A DNA stretch of 64,000 nucleotides from Lineus longissimus (taxonomy: Eukaryota; Nemertea; Pilidiophora; Heteronemertea; Lineidae). Location of the stretch: contig NC_088323.1 of assembly GCF_910592395.1 (NCBI RefSeq), forward strand, positions 7,874,001 through 7,938,000. The letters run 5' to 3'. Made by a program: the position numbers and the translations under genes. The notes under the pieces are model-generated. The model was not told the DNA's origin. It did no database searches and worked only from the letters and a program-made list of their open reading frames with translations. Shown here one piece after another: positions 41,501 to 54,150 of the stretch. Each line of letters begins with the position of its first letter. The stretch's first letter is position 1.

Positions 41501-44500
41501 GACAGCTCATTTCAACATGGTGAATTCATAGAATTGCAACGGTGAAATATTTCACCATGGTAAGCATGGTATAGTCTTTGTTCACCATGGTGATGCTAAA
41601 CTCCAATTTCACCATTTTAAACGTTGAATTCACCATGGTGAAATGAACTCAGATTTCACCATGGTGAATTCAGATTTTGGTGAATCTGAGATCTTTTCTG
41701 TATGGGATCCCAGGCTAACAACAGATAGTAGTCTTTAGGTTGGACGGAGGAAACACTGTATTGTCTGTTATTCTGTACCGGTAGTCAAAGTGCATGGCCA
41801 GATTTTACAAAACACTACAAACCCTTCTTGTCCATTTGTCTCTGCAGATTTATAGCAGCCCCAATTGGCCGATCATATGGACTTCGTGAGGGCAAGATTA
41901 TGGTAGCTGAATATATCCCAATATTAGAAAAGGCATACAGAAAAACAAAACGTCCAGATGATAAGGCTATAGAGGTAAGTGTTGGCAGGAATGTTGCTGC
42001 TAAGATTTCTTCCGAGTTGATTCATGCAGCTTCCTCGATGTAACTGGAGAGATTGACTGAAAACAGCATGGAAATTTGAGTCTTTATTTAGATTTAACGA
42101 ATTAATACTCATCTGGCTCTAGTGAGCCCATGCGACGATTGCACTGTGAACAATTTACGAAGAGAGAATGCGCTTCCCTAAAACAAACATCTGGGGTAGA
42201 TAGCAGAGGTGTTATCTGTTACTACATGTAGTTGCATTCCTTAGAAAATATCTCAGATTGCTTTTAATACTACTTTGCACATGAGAGTGATCCTCAACGG
42301 TATTTTGGACAAGATCCCTATTGACCTTGTGGCTGTACGTTACAATTGTTGTTGTGACCCCCAGAAATTCATGGATTGGAATTCTCTGAAAAAGAATCCA
42401 GTCTGGCTCTCAAAAAAAAAGATTCTACACACCTTGCACAGTGGCAAACAGTTCCTAAAATTCTAAAAGAACATATGCAGCAAATACTGAATATGATCTA
42501 ATCTAGTGCTATTTGAAAATAAGCAAATTTGCCAGGTGTTAGCGACATAAACATTTCACAGATTACAGTGGAACCTCCCTTAGTGGACACCTCTCTATTA
42601 AGGGCAACCGCTCTAGTCTATGGACACTAGTTTTGGTACCAAATTGGTTGTTTCAATTCAATTTGACCTCCCTTATGAGGACACCTCTCCATTGAGGACA
42701 GCACTTACAAATCAGGCCCGACGGTGTCCTTAATAAAGAGGTTTTACTCTACAGTATTGTTGAATCCATCTTTTTGACATGTTTCAGGGCTTCAGTAAAA
42801 AACTCAGCAAGTCAACACGCCAGGTTGAACGATGGTTCAGGAAGAGACGAAACCAAGACAGATCTAGTGAACTTAAAAAATTTTGTGAAAGCGGGTAAGA
42901 GTGATAGTGTGGTGTAGGCCAACAAGGGAGATGTATCCAAAATAAGGTTTAGGTGACACACACATAAGGCCGAAGTTACATAGACCTCATTCTTTCATTT
43001 CCCAGGACTCATTTTCCCCTTTTGCTTTCGTTCCCCTGTAAAAGCACGGCCTTGTGGCGTGCATTCACCGAGGAATGAAAGAAAAACCCGGAAAGTGACT
43101 CGTGGTAAATGAACGAATGAGGCCTATGTAACTTCGGCCTAACGTACATGAAGGTGTGCAAGAGGAGGCCAAATATTAAATTTTAAAATAGAAAAATAAC
43201 ATCTGGTGATTTCCTTACAACTACAAGTAACGAGTTTGAATTATTCAAGTCAACAGCTGGGTGTGGAGTTGACTCATAAAACATGACTTCAGGCAATCTT
43301 ACTTTAGGTGTCAAAAGAGTTTGAAGTTCTGTTTACCTGCGGGGCATTAACATGATAAATCACAACTGCAAGAGGCTAAATATTTTTTTTTTGAATAGAA
43401 AAATAACATCTGGTGATTTCCTTACAACTACAAGTAATGAGTTTGTATTATTCAAGTCAACAGCTGGGAGTGGAAATGACTCATAAAACACGACTTCAGA
43501 CAATCCTACTTCAGGTGTCAAAAGAGTTTGAAGTTCTGTTTACCTGCGAGGCATTAACATGATAAAGTACAACTGACATAATTTTTGTGGGAACATATCA
43601 CCATACCTACAGTAGGCAGGCATGTAAGTCAGCCATTCATTCAAGGGACAGACGCCGTCTTGATGCCAAAAAATATGTTGGCCAGTTTGGCGAAATGATG
43701 ACATACCATGTAAAAAACCAGGAAAGACATACATATTATTGAGATGCGAACAGTCTGGCACTGGTCAAAATGACTTACCACACAGCAAGAGAGGTCTGTA
43801 CTTGTATGAGATTACATTATGATCTCATGCGGGGTGTAGATAGAGAGAGGCCCCTTTGACTGGTGAAGGTTTTTTGGCGGGAATAGTCCTCCAAACATAA
43901 ATGGGCCCACAGTAGCCATATGAGACCTCCGATGCTTTCAGAAGCTTCAGGCTCATTTTAAATGTTCATTGTTATGTTGGGGCTGTAGCAAAATTAAAGT
44001 GAAGCCAATAGAAACGAAAAATTTTCGTTTTGGGGAGGGGGTCACGGGGTCATTACATGTCTATTTTTGTCATTTTTTTCCGCAAAAAGCTTCACCCCCA
44101 TTTTTTAGGGGTATGTATTTATGACCCTTCCTAAAGCGTTTTCTGGCTCTCAAAATGCCCAAATTTGCTCCTGGGTAGCCTGTTACTACCAGAACATTCA
44201 AACCCCCTCGTTAACCACTTGCCCTCAAGCAGATTAGGATCCCGCCTTGAAGTATGTCCCAAAGTGCTAAAGTCAAGAGGGTGTAGCACAAGGCTGTGAA
44301 AGGTGAAGCCGAAAATCGTTATTTTTAAGTTTCTGAGGGGGGAGGGGGTTGGAGGAGAAACTAAAATATTTCGTTTCTATTGGCTTCACTTTAGTTCTAG
44401 TACAGCCCCTCTCACAACAACAATATAAAGTTGTAAAGATCTAATCTAGGTACACTTTAAGTGGTGGAGAACAGGTAATAGCAGCTTGAGTTGTTTCGGT

Positions 44501-45283
44501 CATACTATTCATGTCCTCTTTGCGTTTTTCAGCTGGCGATTCTTATTCTATGTATCTGCTCATATCTACGGAACAGTCATATTATGGAACGTAAGTGACA
44601 AAAAACTTCAACAAAAATCAAGCAGATCCTTGTGATCCTTTTATTTTTACAATTGTTGACAATCGGTACATTCTGCTAATAGATATAATGCTCCAAGGCT
44701 GTGGTTCTGTCATATATTGTAGTATATACGACAATGCATACTTGCCAGAGAATCTGCCCGTTGGAGATTCACCTTTGTAGTTGCTGAGCAGCTGTGTACT
44801 TGTGGCAGTGTTAAGTTGGCAAGTAACGTTGCCGGGGTGATACAGGTAGGCGTAGTTGTGAAAATAGTTTATAATGAGTAGAGTTACTCAAGTCCAATTA
44901 TTCAAACCTTCATTTTCGATACTGAATAAAGACTTTAGAATAGTCAGGTAGTGATGTAAATAATTGACCACGTGTTACATATCTTTGAACCACTTCCATA
45001 TTGACAGGGTTGCCTCAATTCCTACCTCATTGAACCTTTTAGGAAATTCAGTCATGCCTATCTTTCCAAATACTAGAATCTAGCATTTCTGTCAGATCTT
45101 TCCAATGAATGTACCGGTGATCCATCGTGGGATTGATCCCTTCCGAACTATTGGGTACATGGGTGAACATCAGCAATTTTGAGTGCGGCGGGCTTGCTAA
45201 ATGACAAAATAATAATATTTTTTCACATTTTTAGCTCACCTCTTAGCAGAGGTGAGCTTATCCCATACCGTGGCGTCCGTCGT

Positions 45284-45317
<34 letters not shown>

Positions 45318-45318
45318 A

Positions 45319-45375
<57 letters not shown>

Positions 45376-48300
45376 CGTCGTCGTCCGTCGTCCGTTAGCA
45401 GGGCACGTTTCGTAACTGTTAGAGCTATTGAGTTGAAACTTGGTACACATGTACCCTTATGTAATGACACCTTGGAGACCAAGTTTCGGTCCGATTCGTT
45501 TCATGGTTTGGCCACCAGGGGGCCAAACGTTAAAAGTGAAAATATGCAATATCTCCCTTAATAGTAGTCGGGAAATTTTGAAAAAAATATGGTAGGTACT
45601 TCTAGCAAAGGTGCATCATATATCCTCCGGGTTTTTGATTTGACCTCCTTTTCAAGGTCACAGAGGTCAAATGGTGTAAATTGGCCGTTAGGATGTAACG
45701 ATGGCACGTTTCTAAACTGCAATGACTATTGATACCAAATTTGGTACACATTTACCCCTTAGTCAGGTGATCTCAGGGACTGAAGTTTGGTCCAATATGA
45801 TTCACCACTTGACCACCAGGGGGCAAAATCCAAAAACCTTAAAAATGTGATTATTCCTTAACTTCTTGCCCGATTGCCACCAATTTGATATCATGGGTAC
45901 ATCTAACCACCATACAGTATATGTCACACAGGTTTTTAATTTGACCTTCTTGTCAAGGTCACAGAGGTCAAATGGCGTAAATTCGCTGTCAGGCCGTAAC
46001 TATGGCACGTTTCTTAACTGCAATGACTATTGATCACAAATTAAGTACACATGTACCCCTTGGTCAGGTGATCTCAGGTACCGAAGTTTGGTGCGATCTG
46101 ATTTGCCGTTTGGCCTCCAGGGAGGGGGCCAAATCCTAAATACTTCAAAATGCCATTATTCCTAGTAATGACTTGCCCGATTGGCACCAATTTTATATCA
46201 TAGGTACATCTAATTCTAACAACCATTCAATGTGTCACCCGGGTCTTCTTTGATTTGACCTACTTTTCAAGGTCACAGAGGTCGAATGTACTGTAAATTG
46301 GCCATTTTGGGGAAATTGTAATTGCTTGGACCTACATCAAACCTAACACTACATGACACAATACAATGCTCTTTATCCATCTTTCCTCCACATGAGGTGA
46401 GCACAATGGCCCTGGCCATTTCATTCTAGTTGACCGCCTTGCGACGGGCACGCTAACCAAGGTATAAAAAAAGTCTCGCCTAACGCTTTCATGTTACATA
46501 CTTATGCTTATAGATCTAGCCATTGTTTGCAGAAAAGATATTTTGCTGAGACACTCCACTGCTGGATTGGATGGCCCCATCAGCATGTTTCCTCGGATCT
46601 CTACTGGTATTACATGATTGAACTTGGTTTCTACGTTGCACTAGCATTCTCGCTCATGACAGATGTCAGGAGGAAGGTATGTACATGTATATCGATTGAT
46701 GTGGCCAAGCTTTGAATTTAGCAAGTGACTGCCAATATATTGCTTTCAAATGACAGGTAGATCGTGGATATTTAATTTTATGGCCATGAAATTGAAAAAT
46801 GATAACAGAAACAGAATTTTAAAGTTTAAGTGCAAATCATGGCGTTGCTCAAACTTTTATGTGTTGCATCACAAAAGATGCAGTCTAGTGTTAAGTTGCT
46901 AACACTGTATTGCATCACACAATGTTTTTCCACATAGCTCATTCTCGGTGCTTTAAATGTCGCATTTGCATGAAACCTACGTGATTGTCATCATAACTGT
47001 ACAGCACTTGACCTCTGTGCGACCTTTGATTCCATTACCGTTGGTTACCTTATTCAGAACCATGGGCTGGAATGACATATGTACGCAGATGACACACGTA
47101 TAAATTACTTTTTTTGAGCTCTAAATGATGTAACCTCAAGAACGACAGCCGCTTTCCTCCTCTGCAGAGTTAGCAGTATCAATTTTTTCTCTGACGAGGT
47201 CACTGTGACATCACGTGAACATGAACAGTTTTTGTTTTTGAAAACGCATTCAAAAACCGATTTCATTCGTTAATTGCGAAGGATACTGTGGTGTTCTTCA
47301 TCATTTGCAACACCAGAGTGCGCTACTTTCGATCTGGGAACTGCGCTGGTGGGAGTTCTGAGATATTCTGATCACGCTTACCAACTGTTTAAAAGGGTTA
47401 ACCCCTAACTGGTGAAGGTATTCTCCTGAATAATGTGAGATTTGTTGTTTTGTTGTCAGGATTTCTATGAGATGATCATCCACCATATAGCCACGATAGG
47501 GCTGCTCACTTTCTCCTGGATCAACAACATGGTCCGTATAGGCAGCTTGGTTTTGGTCGTTCATGATGCAGTCGATTATTGGATGGAGGTAAGTGGCAAA
47601 CGTTAAGTCCTTTGCCAATCATCGCAAAGTAAAACATCACTTGTCCAGGTGTGCCAGTGCAGGTCCTCGGGACAGAATTGTTCAATGTAACAACCCTTGA
47701 ATTGAAAATTGAACTGCACATTTTAGAAGTTCCACTTGGGTTTGTTTCAGTTGACAGCAATGGAATCGAGCGATGTTTGCTTTGTTGAAAGGGGCTTCAA
47801 TGCTTCACCTGTCACCTGAATGCCATAGCAGTAATACTTGAATCACAATGCCAATGCCAGTGTCACATGATTCACAATGCCAATGCCATTGACACGTGAA
47901 TTACAGCACTTTGACTACAAAATGCTGAGGCAGGGATTCAAAGAATGAATTGCTTTGAAATTGCACCTGGATTTAGGCAGACCTACATGCATGTAGTTAC
48001 AAAATGTATGTAGATTTGGCCTGATTATGCATGCACATGGACATGTACTATACCAAAGCAGGTTGCTGTATGCACATGCGTAATCTAATACAAAATCCAT
48101 GTGTTCCAGCTTCATTCTGACTTAAGTAGTTGGAGCGGTATTGAAAGGCTGAAAGGATGATCCTTCATTTTGTTGCGGTGAAATGAGCAGAATTTTTTTA
48201 ACCCACATCTTGTATTTTTCAGGGTGCAAAAATGGCCAAATATATACGAAAACAGAAAATCTGTGATGCAATGTTTGTAGTGTTTGCAGTAGTCTGGTTC

Positions 48301-51300
48301 GTCACTCGCCTTGTTATATTTCCAATATGGTAAGTGTGCATTTATCTTCCCTATCCTACTAGTCTACTCCTCAAATGTGATATCGTGTTTAACCTGGACT
48401 TGGTTGGTCAAACAGCGTTCGGGCTAACGGTCGTTGGCATTAAGTGTAACGTCGGCATAAAGTCTTCGTGCTATCTTTATGGAAAGGAAGTGCTTAGTGG
48501 AGATAACACCACTGTATTTGATGCCATCGTTAGCAACTAACACTTTTTGAACGACCAGGCCCTGATTGTTAAAATTCAAGAACAAGGATGCTCTGTTTCG
48601 ATTTGTAACAGTGCCCTGTTCATTGATGATGACCTGATGATGATGATAACGTTATAAGTCACCCGGTGTGTTCGGTAGAAAATCCTGGTTTTGAAATTTT
48701 GGAATATTTGTCTGTTGCGTTATCAAGTAATATTCAAGTTGAATTCAATGATAAAAATGATTAAATCCTGTTTTATTATTATGTTATTTGCAGTGCAATT
48801 TAAATACAGTATTTTCGAACTCGCCTGGGGTTTTTCTCAAGTGGGTTTGGATCAGTTCCTTGCCTATTGGGGGCGAGCTGAGGTCTGAATACCTTGAGGG
48901 AGGCCCTGCACCATAGTCCTAAGAACTGGCGTAGCTTTAGATGCATATGGAAGTCCTCTTTTTCTTCAAAATGTGATGATTGTTATGAGGCATGTCGGTG
49001 TCTACTAACATGAAAGTTGAACATGTTTTCCCTCTCAACATTTAAAAATTTTGTGCTGAGGGAATTGAAACGTTCTTGTGGAATGTTATAGACATTTTTA
49101 AAACTTGGATGTGAATGATGTTATATTGTGTTTTATATAAAAACATATTCTTGCATCTTACGTCCCACCATATTGTTGAGTTAAGCTGTCGAGTAATTCT
49201 GAGCCATAATGAAAATATGGACATTTGTATGTAGAGACTTGTATACCTGTAACTAATGTCAACCAGCCAGAAGCGGCCTTGACACTCTTCTTAAGTTGGG
49301 CATTTTGGTAACCTCGATAGGTAAAACAGAAAAGTGAAAAATGGGTGCCTCATGATTGAAAAATAATAGGGGTACATGCTCCCAGATGATGTTTTTTGTG
49401 GCCTGTGTAACTTATACAGTCAGAAAAGATGTCTCAGTTCAAGATCAGACTACCTATTTGTTCAATTCCGCTCTGCTTGACCTATGCCGGCTATGGGTAC
49501 AACTACTGCATGTGGATTTCAAAAGTTTGGTCTGCTTTGTTGTTGGAATTGACAAATGGACGTTTTGATCCCTCAGAACGATGGCCTGCTTTACTCACCA
49601 ATATGGAGGTTTTATTTCCAGGGTTTCAGCATTTGAAGTAATGATGAAAAAGTTCTCCAGTATTTTCGCTTTAAATGTTATTCTTTACAGTTTTCATAAT
49701 TGATTTCTTCCTCCTCTGTTCACGACAGCTTACATCTAGTATTAAATATGTTGATTCATTATTTATGGCCATCATGTTCTCTTTCCAAAATTAAAAAACC
49801 CCCAAAATATCATCGACATTTTCTGGAGGTGGGGTTTAGAAAGACGGCCCACTGAATTTTAAGCAGTTGGTTTTTTCATTGATACATCAAATGTGGGATC
49901 AGGAGATTAAACCACCCTCGTCTCACTCTACCACCTCAGGTGTCTGTTTCAAGTTGGGCTGAGTTATATAAGTATGGTTGTGCTTCCATCTGTCCAATTC
50001 CTGATTTTTTGGTGATTCCATCTGTGGATTGCCATGTTACGGTATGTCTGTTTCATCCCGGGAAACTTTTCACCGACTTGCCATGTCTTAATTGGGTCTT
50101 ATCCAAACCCGGGTTTAACCCAGTTTTTTTTTTTTCGATAGAGGGAAGTACAAAAAACCGAAGCAGTTACTAGTTATAAATCCCGGTGACAGGTGGCGTG
50201 GCAGGTTTAACGAAGGAGCCAATTTGGAACATCTGACGCAGCGTGAACAAAGGAGGTTATTTTACCTGCAGCAGCACCTGTCACCGTGTCAACCAACACC
50301 CTACATCATTTTGAACAGATGGAAGCACCCGCCAAGTTTTCTACACACAGCTGAGACACGAGCAAATAGATAAATGGTTTTCCAGTAGGTGGAAGTACAG
50401 CTGATGTACGGTTCTTCTGAATAAGCAGCACCCAACATTTTTTGAAAATGACATATATGTGTAATGGGCTTCTATACAAAACCCGATTGAATCTGGAGAT
50501 ATTCCGTTCGCATCTTCTGAGCAATGTGTGTATTTTCAAGCATGAACAGGTTAAGATACATACGTGTCAAATACTCCCAAAGCAGATTTTAGAATGTTGT
50601 GAATTGGTGGCTGTTATACTTGTTACTGCTCATTTCTTTTTGGCTAAAGACAAATTTTTTTTTCTGAAAGATATCCGTTTTGTTGAAATTCGTGTTTGTG
50701 CACATATTGGAATTAATTTCATTGACTAGATGTTGGTTTGTTGTGTTTATAATGTGGACTTCATGCGTGATGTGATATCTTGGCTCATCGGATGTGGAAC
50801 TGAGATATGAACCTGTGCACTGGGTTTTGCTACAGGTGCACTGCTGTCACAGTTGTTCACCCAAAATGGGAACGCAGAATAAAAGTGAAGTTCGAATCTT
50901 GGTGCAAAATAGAGTTTCAGTGCAGTATTATAATTAAAAAGTGAGGGTTTTTATTGAATGCAACAATTTTTTCTTCACTTCTTTCCAAACAAGTTAAGAA
51001 TTGTTGGAAGTTGAAAAAAGGAAAATTAAATTACAGAAGAAAATTATTTGTTTAGAGAAACAGCATGTGTGAACCATTTATTGTGCGCAAATATGTTTTC
51101 AATAAAATGGTTAAATTTTTTTGGGTAATTGTCTTGAGCCTCCCGTCCCACATGATACCGCGTCTTCATGATGCCACAGCGGTCCATTACTCCACTTCCT
51201 TTGAACTCTAATGTCTTTTATAACAAATCATTATTCTTCCCTTTTGCAGGATAATGAGATACTCATTATTTGAGGCCCATACCATAACTGGCATGGCACA

Positions 51301-51406
51301 TTGCTACTATTTCTATAATTCATTTTTACTACTGCTCTTGGTGCTGAGTACCATTTGGTTTTATTTCATTGGACGGACGGCCTACCTGGCAATTAGATAT
51401 GGAAAG
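38519..51406 (+). CDS. CerS: Ceramide synthase, homeobox type (LAG1/CerS family), eight exons found
   Basis: Exons: 38519-38715, 41848-41974, 42788-42894, 44533-44590, 46533-46676, 47460-47588, 48223-48329 and 51250-51406. All junctions are GT-AG, and the frame is kept through 342 codons. Residues about 109-144 ([20 protein letters not shown]-type block, here [13 protein letters not shown]) are the degenerate homeobox helix 3 of vertebrate CerS2-6. Residues 145-342 form the membrane TLC domain: [10 protein letters not shown], catalytic MIIHHIAT (His219, His220), the Lag1 motif [10 protein letters not shown] (Asp247, Asp250) and ARY-type last helix. It N-acylates sphingoid bases with acyl-CoA in the ER membrane. 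The first exon encodes the lumenal N-terminus and first helix ([17 protein letters not shown]). The ATG context AAAATGG is good. The acidic cytosolic tail usual after the TLC domain is not in these exons; 52812-52949 is a candidate. Confidence 0.93.
40954..41132. repeat. ACCTCTCT MITE/repeat copy C, ceramide synthase intron 1
   Basis: It starts ACAGTAGAACCTCTCTTTTA and ends GGGGTTCTACTGT, with the interior CTGATAACGACAACCTCTG typical of the family. It is somewhat shorter at the right end than copy B. Confidence 0.75.
41381..41399 (+). repeat. Run of 19 guanines
   Basis: An uninterrupted G run follows GGGGT in ceramide synthase intron 1; it is a potential G-quadruplex and an error-prone assembly site. 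Confidence 0.9.
41470..41690. repeat. Cluster of CACCATGGTG palindromes
   Basis: TTCACCATGGTGAA-like words occur about seven times in 220 bases, for example at 41583, 41632 and 41660, with AATTC or ATTT bridging them. Each is its own reverse complement around CCATGG. The cluster ends 160 bp before ceramide synthase exon 2. Confidence 0.7.
42565..42755. repeat. ACCTCTCT MITE/repeat copy D, ceramide synthase intron 2
   Basis: It starts ACAGTGGAACCTCCCTTAGT and ends AGAGGTTTTACTCTACAGT, with the usual interior. It ends about 30 bp before exon 3 of the ceramide synthase gene. Confidence 0.75.
43157..43572 (+). repeat. Tandem duplication of a 207-bp unit, ceramide synthase intron 3
   Basis: GAAAAATAACATCTGGTGAT occurs at 43191 and 43398, 207 bases apart, and the sequence stays alike through GCATTAACATGATAAA. 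The copies differ at about one base in fifteen. Confidence 0.85.
43979..44409. mobile_element. MITE with about 45-bp inverted ends, ceramide synthase intron 3
   Basis: GGGCTGTAGCAAAATTAAAG at 43979 and, inverted from 44409, GGGGCTGTACTAGAACTAAA. Both lead into AGTGAAGCCAATAGAAACGA. There is no ORF, and a target duplication is not evident. It ends about 125 bp before exon 4. Confidence 0.75.
45227..46425 (+). mobile_element. TTTTAGCTCACC element, copy 1 (ceramide synthase intron 4)
   Basis: It starts TTTTAGCTCACCTCTTAGCA with a hairpin (GCTCACCTC..GAGGTGAGC), then a (CGT)n tract (45274-45394), then three diverged subunits of about 300 bp, each with CACGTTTC, TTGGTACACATTTACC-type and AAGGTCACAGAGGTCAAATG phrases. 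It ends AGGTGAGCACAATGG and CATTTCATT. Copy 2 at 54015 is nearly identical. Similar TTTTAGCTCACC elements are widespread in invertebrate genomes, but the family has no coding capacity here. It ends 107 bp before ceramide synthase exon 5. Confidence 0.8.
45274..45394 (+). repeat. (CGT)n microsatellite in element copy 1
   Basis: About 36 CGT/GTC trinucleotides with single CCGT and TAG interruptions. The shared flanks show the tract is part of the element, and it is about 20 bp longer here than in copy 2. Confidence 0.9.
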
Positions 51407-52811
51407 GTAGATACACTGAGTTGCAACTGCAGACTGATATTTTAGCTACTTAATAGCTACTGGTGTTTACTGGCCAGCATAGGACATGACTAGGCAAAGA
51501 TGCTGAGGTCAAGGAAACAGGGCAGGCAAATACATCTGTGTGGACAATCTAAATCAATGGTGGCAAGATGTTTTTTTTCTTTCTTCTTTGAGCGGGCAGT
51601 TCATATATGAGATCCAGTCGCTTTTAAATATGATAATCTTTGATTGAAATGGGAAGCAGTTACTATCACATAACATGTCAAATCCATTATGCAGGACAGC
51701 TTTTGTTCCGTATGAAGTGAGTTAATGCAAGAAGGCAGTATTCCTCATCATCAACGAGTTGCGGGATCTGTTGTGCATTTCAAAACTACTTTGGTGTTTT
51801 CTTTGCCTTATGTGACTGGCCAGTGTAATGGCTCGACAGGAATGTTGTTTTATCACAGATTGGCGCTAGCTAATAGAGGGAGAAAGATATCATAAAAGAT
51901 AAAATACCTGCGTTTTTGATAAGGTCTGCCTTTTTAGGTTACCGAGGTCAACATTTCTCTCGTGGTGCACACATCATTTGTCACGCAAACGCCTGTTGGC
52001 CATTTTAACATTCAGACAAAACCTGAGGCAGATTTTAACTTATCATCAGATTATAAGTTAAGTAGGTCTAAGTCATTTTAAATCTTGCATAAGTAAAATT
52101 ATGTAAAATAATCTTCATTTTTGGATCATGAGACATACATCATGGTTCACCTCGGCGGTTGAAACATAGTTTAACCTTGCTTGACCGACACTAACTCTTC
52201 AAAATTAAAAAGACCAAACTTGCACATTTGGTTGGAAGCTTGCTATGATTTGTCCTAGAACCTAGATGTTGGTGTACTTCTAGGTTGATCTGGGCAATAT
52301 GTCAAATGGGTTATTTGTTTTAAGAAATTTTCATTGTAGTTTATCAAACTTGTGTCAGAGCTTCATCTAAACACTCAAGCCAGACAAATAAAGACCTGGG
52401 TTAGCAATATCTAGTTGGCAATAATCTAGGTTTACAGCGAGTGTAAGTAGGTTAAGGTCATGAAACACATGTCAAGCATGATTGACAGACACTCTGACTA
52501 AACGGCCACAGAGGCCAGGTTATATAAACAACTTGTATTAAACAGAGATTTTTCTGAAAACAGGTTCTAATGTAATATGGATGGCGGTTGAATATGGATT
52601 GAAGCCAATTCTGTTTGGTTGATTGAGATGCACATCGATTGCTTTTTGCCTCTCTAAAACCACCGATGGTCCTTTCTTTTCTTTTCATCGTCAAAAAATC
52701 CACTTTATGCCATGGTTAGTCCCTGGTGATGGTGCTCAGCTTTTAGAGACGACACTGTCTCGTACATGTTAACCAATGTCTATGTTGTTGTCACCTGCTT
52801 GTCTGTTGTAG

Positions 52812-52949
52812 TCTATTGGAGAAGTTGGGGTTAGTGAAAATCTTGCATTGATTGATGATAACCAAGAAATCACCCGTTGTCCCTTAGTCGAATATACATG
52901 TTTTACATGTCCAGTTACCTTAACCGGCCAACCAATTCATCTTGTCTGA
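52812..52949 (+). CDS. Candidate terminal exon of the ceramide synthase gene
   Basis: A pyrimidine-rich stretch ending CTTGTCTGTTGTAG precedes a frame that is open in the phase left by exon 8 and runs 45 codons to TGA. It begins SIGEVGVSENLALIDDNQEI. Adding it gives 387 residues, a normal ceramide synthase length, and the first part is moderately acidic. However, the family's usual acidic Ser-rich signature is absent, and the last dozen codons come from the 80-bp tandem repeat. An alternative end is read-through of the exon 8 donor to TAG near 51445. Confidence 0.3.
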   Translation, partial: SIGEVGVSENLALIDDNQEITRCPLVEYTCFTCPVTLTGQPIHLV

Positions 52950-53425
52950 GGGTGACCAGTCTCTTCTTGACCATGTTGACAAGAGAAAATAAAGTTAACT
53001 GGCCAACCAATTCCGGTCTGATCTTGACTATGTTGACCATAAAGTCAACGTAAGATAACTGGTCAACCAATTCATCTAGACTAAGACAGTGACCGGTCTG
53101 ATCTTGACTATTTTGACTATAGAGTCATTTTCAGTTAACTGGCCAACCAATTCATCTAGACTCAGAGTCAGACAGTAACCGGTCTGATCTTGACTATTTT
53201 GACTATATAGTCATTTTCAGTTAACTGGTCAACCAATTCATCTAGACTCGGACAGTAACCGGTCTGATCTTGACTATTTTGACTATAGAGTCATTTTCAG
53301 TTAACTGGTCAACCAATTCATCTAGACTCCGACAGTGACCGGTCTGATCTTGACTATTTTGACTATAGAGTCATTTTCAGTTAACTGGCCAACCAATTCA
53401 TCTAGAGTCGGACAGTGACCATCTG
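52915..53425 (+). repeat. 80-bp tandem array, about 6 copies
   Basis: TTAACTGG(C/T)CAACCAATTC recurs at about 52998, 53055, 53135, 53221, 53301 and 53381. Units from 53055 on are alike, 80 bases long (one of 86), and earlier ones are shortened or diverged. Confidence 0.85.
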
Positions 53426-54014
53426 ATCCAGTCTCTGAAATCTAACCTTAGAAAGTGGTCCAACAGAATTTGTTCCATAAATGTATCCTCATACAATGTG
53501 TCATGGTTCTGACGAGAGGTGAGCGCAATAGTCCCTTCACTAGTATTTTTCAATATCACCTTTGAAGTAATTTTCTTATGCTTTAAAAAGTGTATTTGTC
53601 TGCAGTCTGTTGAGCTCCTAATTTTGCTTAGAAAAAGGAGAGACAGTGATAAACAAGAGGGATGGTGTTGTAGTCTTTTACAACTCCCAGTGTTTGTTTC
53701 CACCAATATTTTTAGCGTGCTGATAGTTATGCACGTGAATGCCTGCCCTGGATTCCTTGGTTTTGCTCTCATGTTTACTGGTCATGTCTTGTGAGCCATG
53801 TAAGGGATATCACCTCTCAAGCATCATGGCCTGCATCTAATACTTCTCTTTACATGTAGCTCACCCATGAAAATTAACAAGCGCTGGTGGTCATGTAAAG
53901 GAATATCTTGAATTTGGGTCCGTTAGAGGTGATGTAGAATATCTGAATAAAGGGTATCCGCAAAAAGATTGTGCAAGGTTTGTCTCACTATTACCAATAT
54001 GCGTGTAGACAGCA

Positions 54015-54070
54015 TTTTTAGCTCACCTCTTAGCAGAGGTGAGCTTATCCCATACCGTGGCGTCCGTCGT

Positions 54071-54150
<80 letters not shown>

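Noticed and set aside
45223-45482. Poly-Asp and poly-Thr ORFs over the (CGT)n tract
   Set aside because: They are translations of a microsatellite without any other coding evidence; the same holds at 54039-54326 (poly-Arg, poly-Ser).
53519-53794. 91-residue ORF after an acceptor-like TTGTCTGCAG as the last ceramide synthase exon
   Set aside because: In phase, but hydrophobic and basic, with no likeness to the acidic tail; length would be less typical than with 52812-52949.
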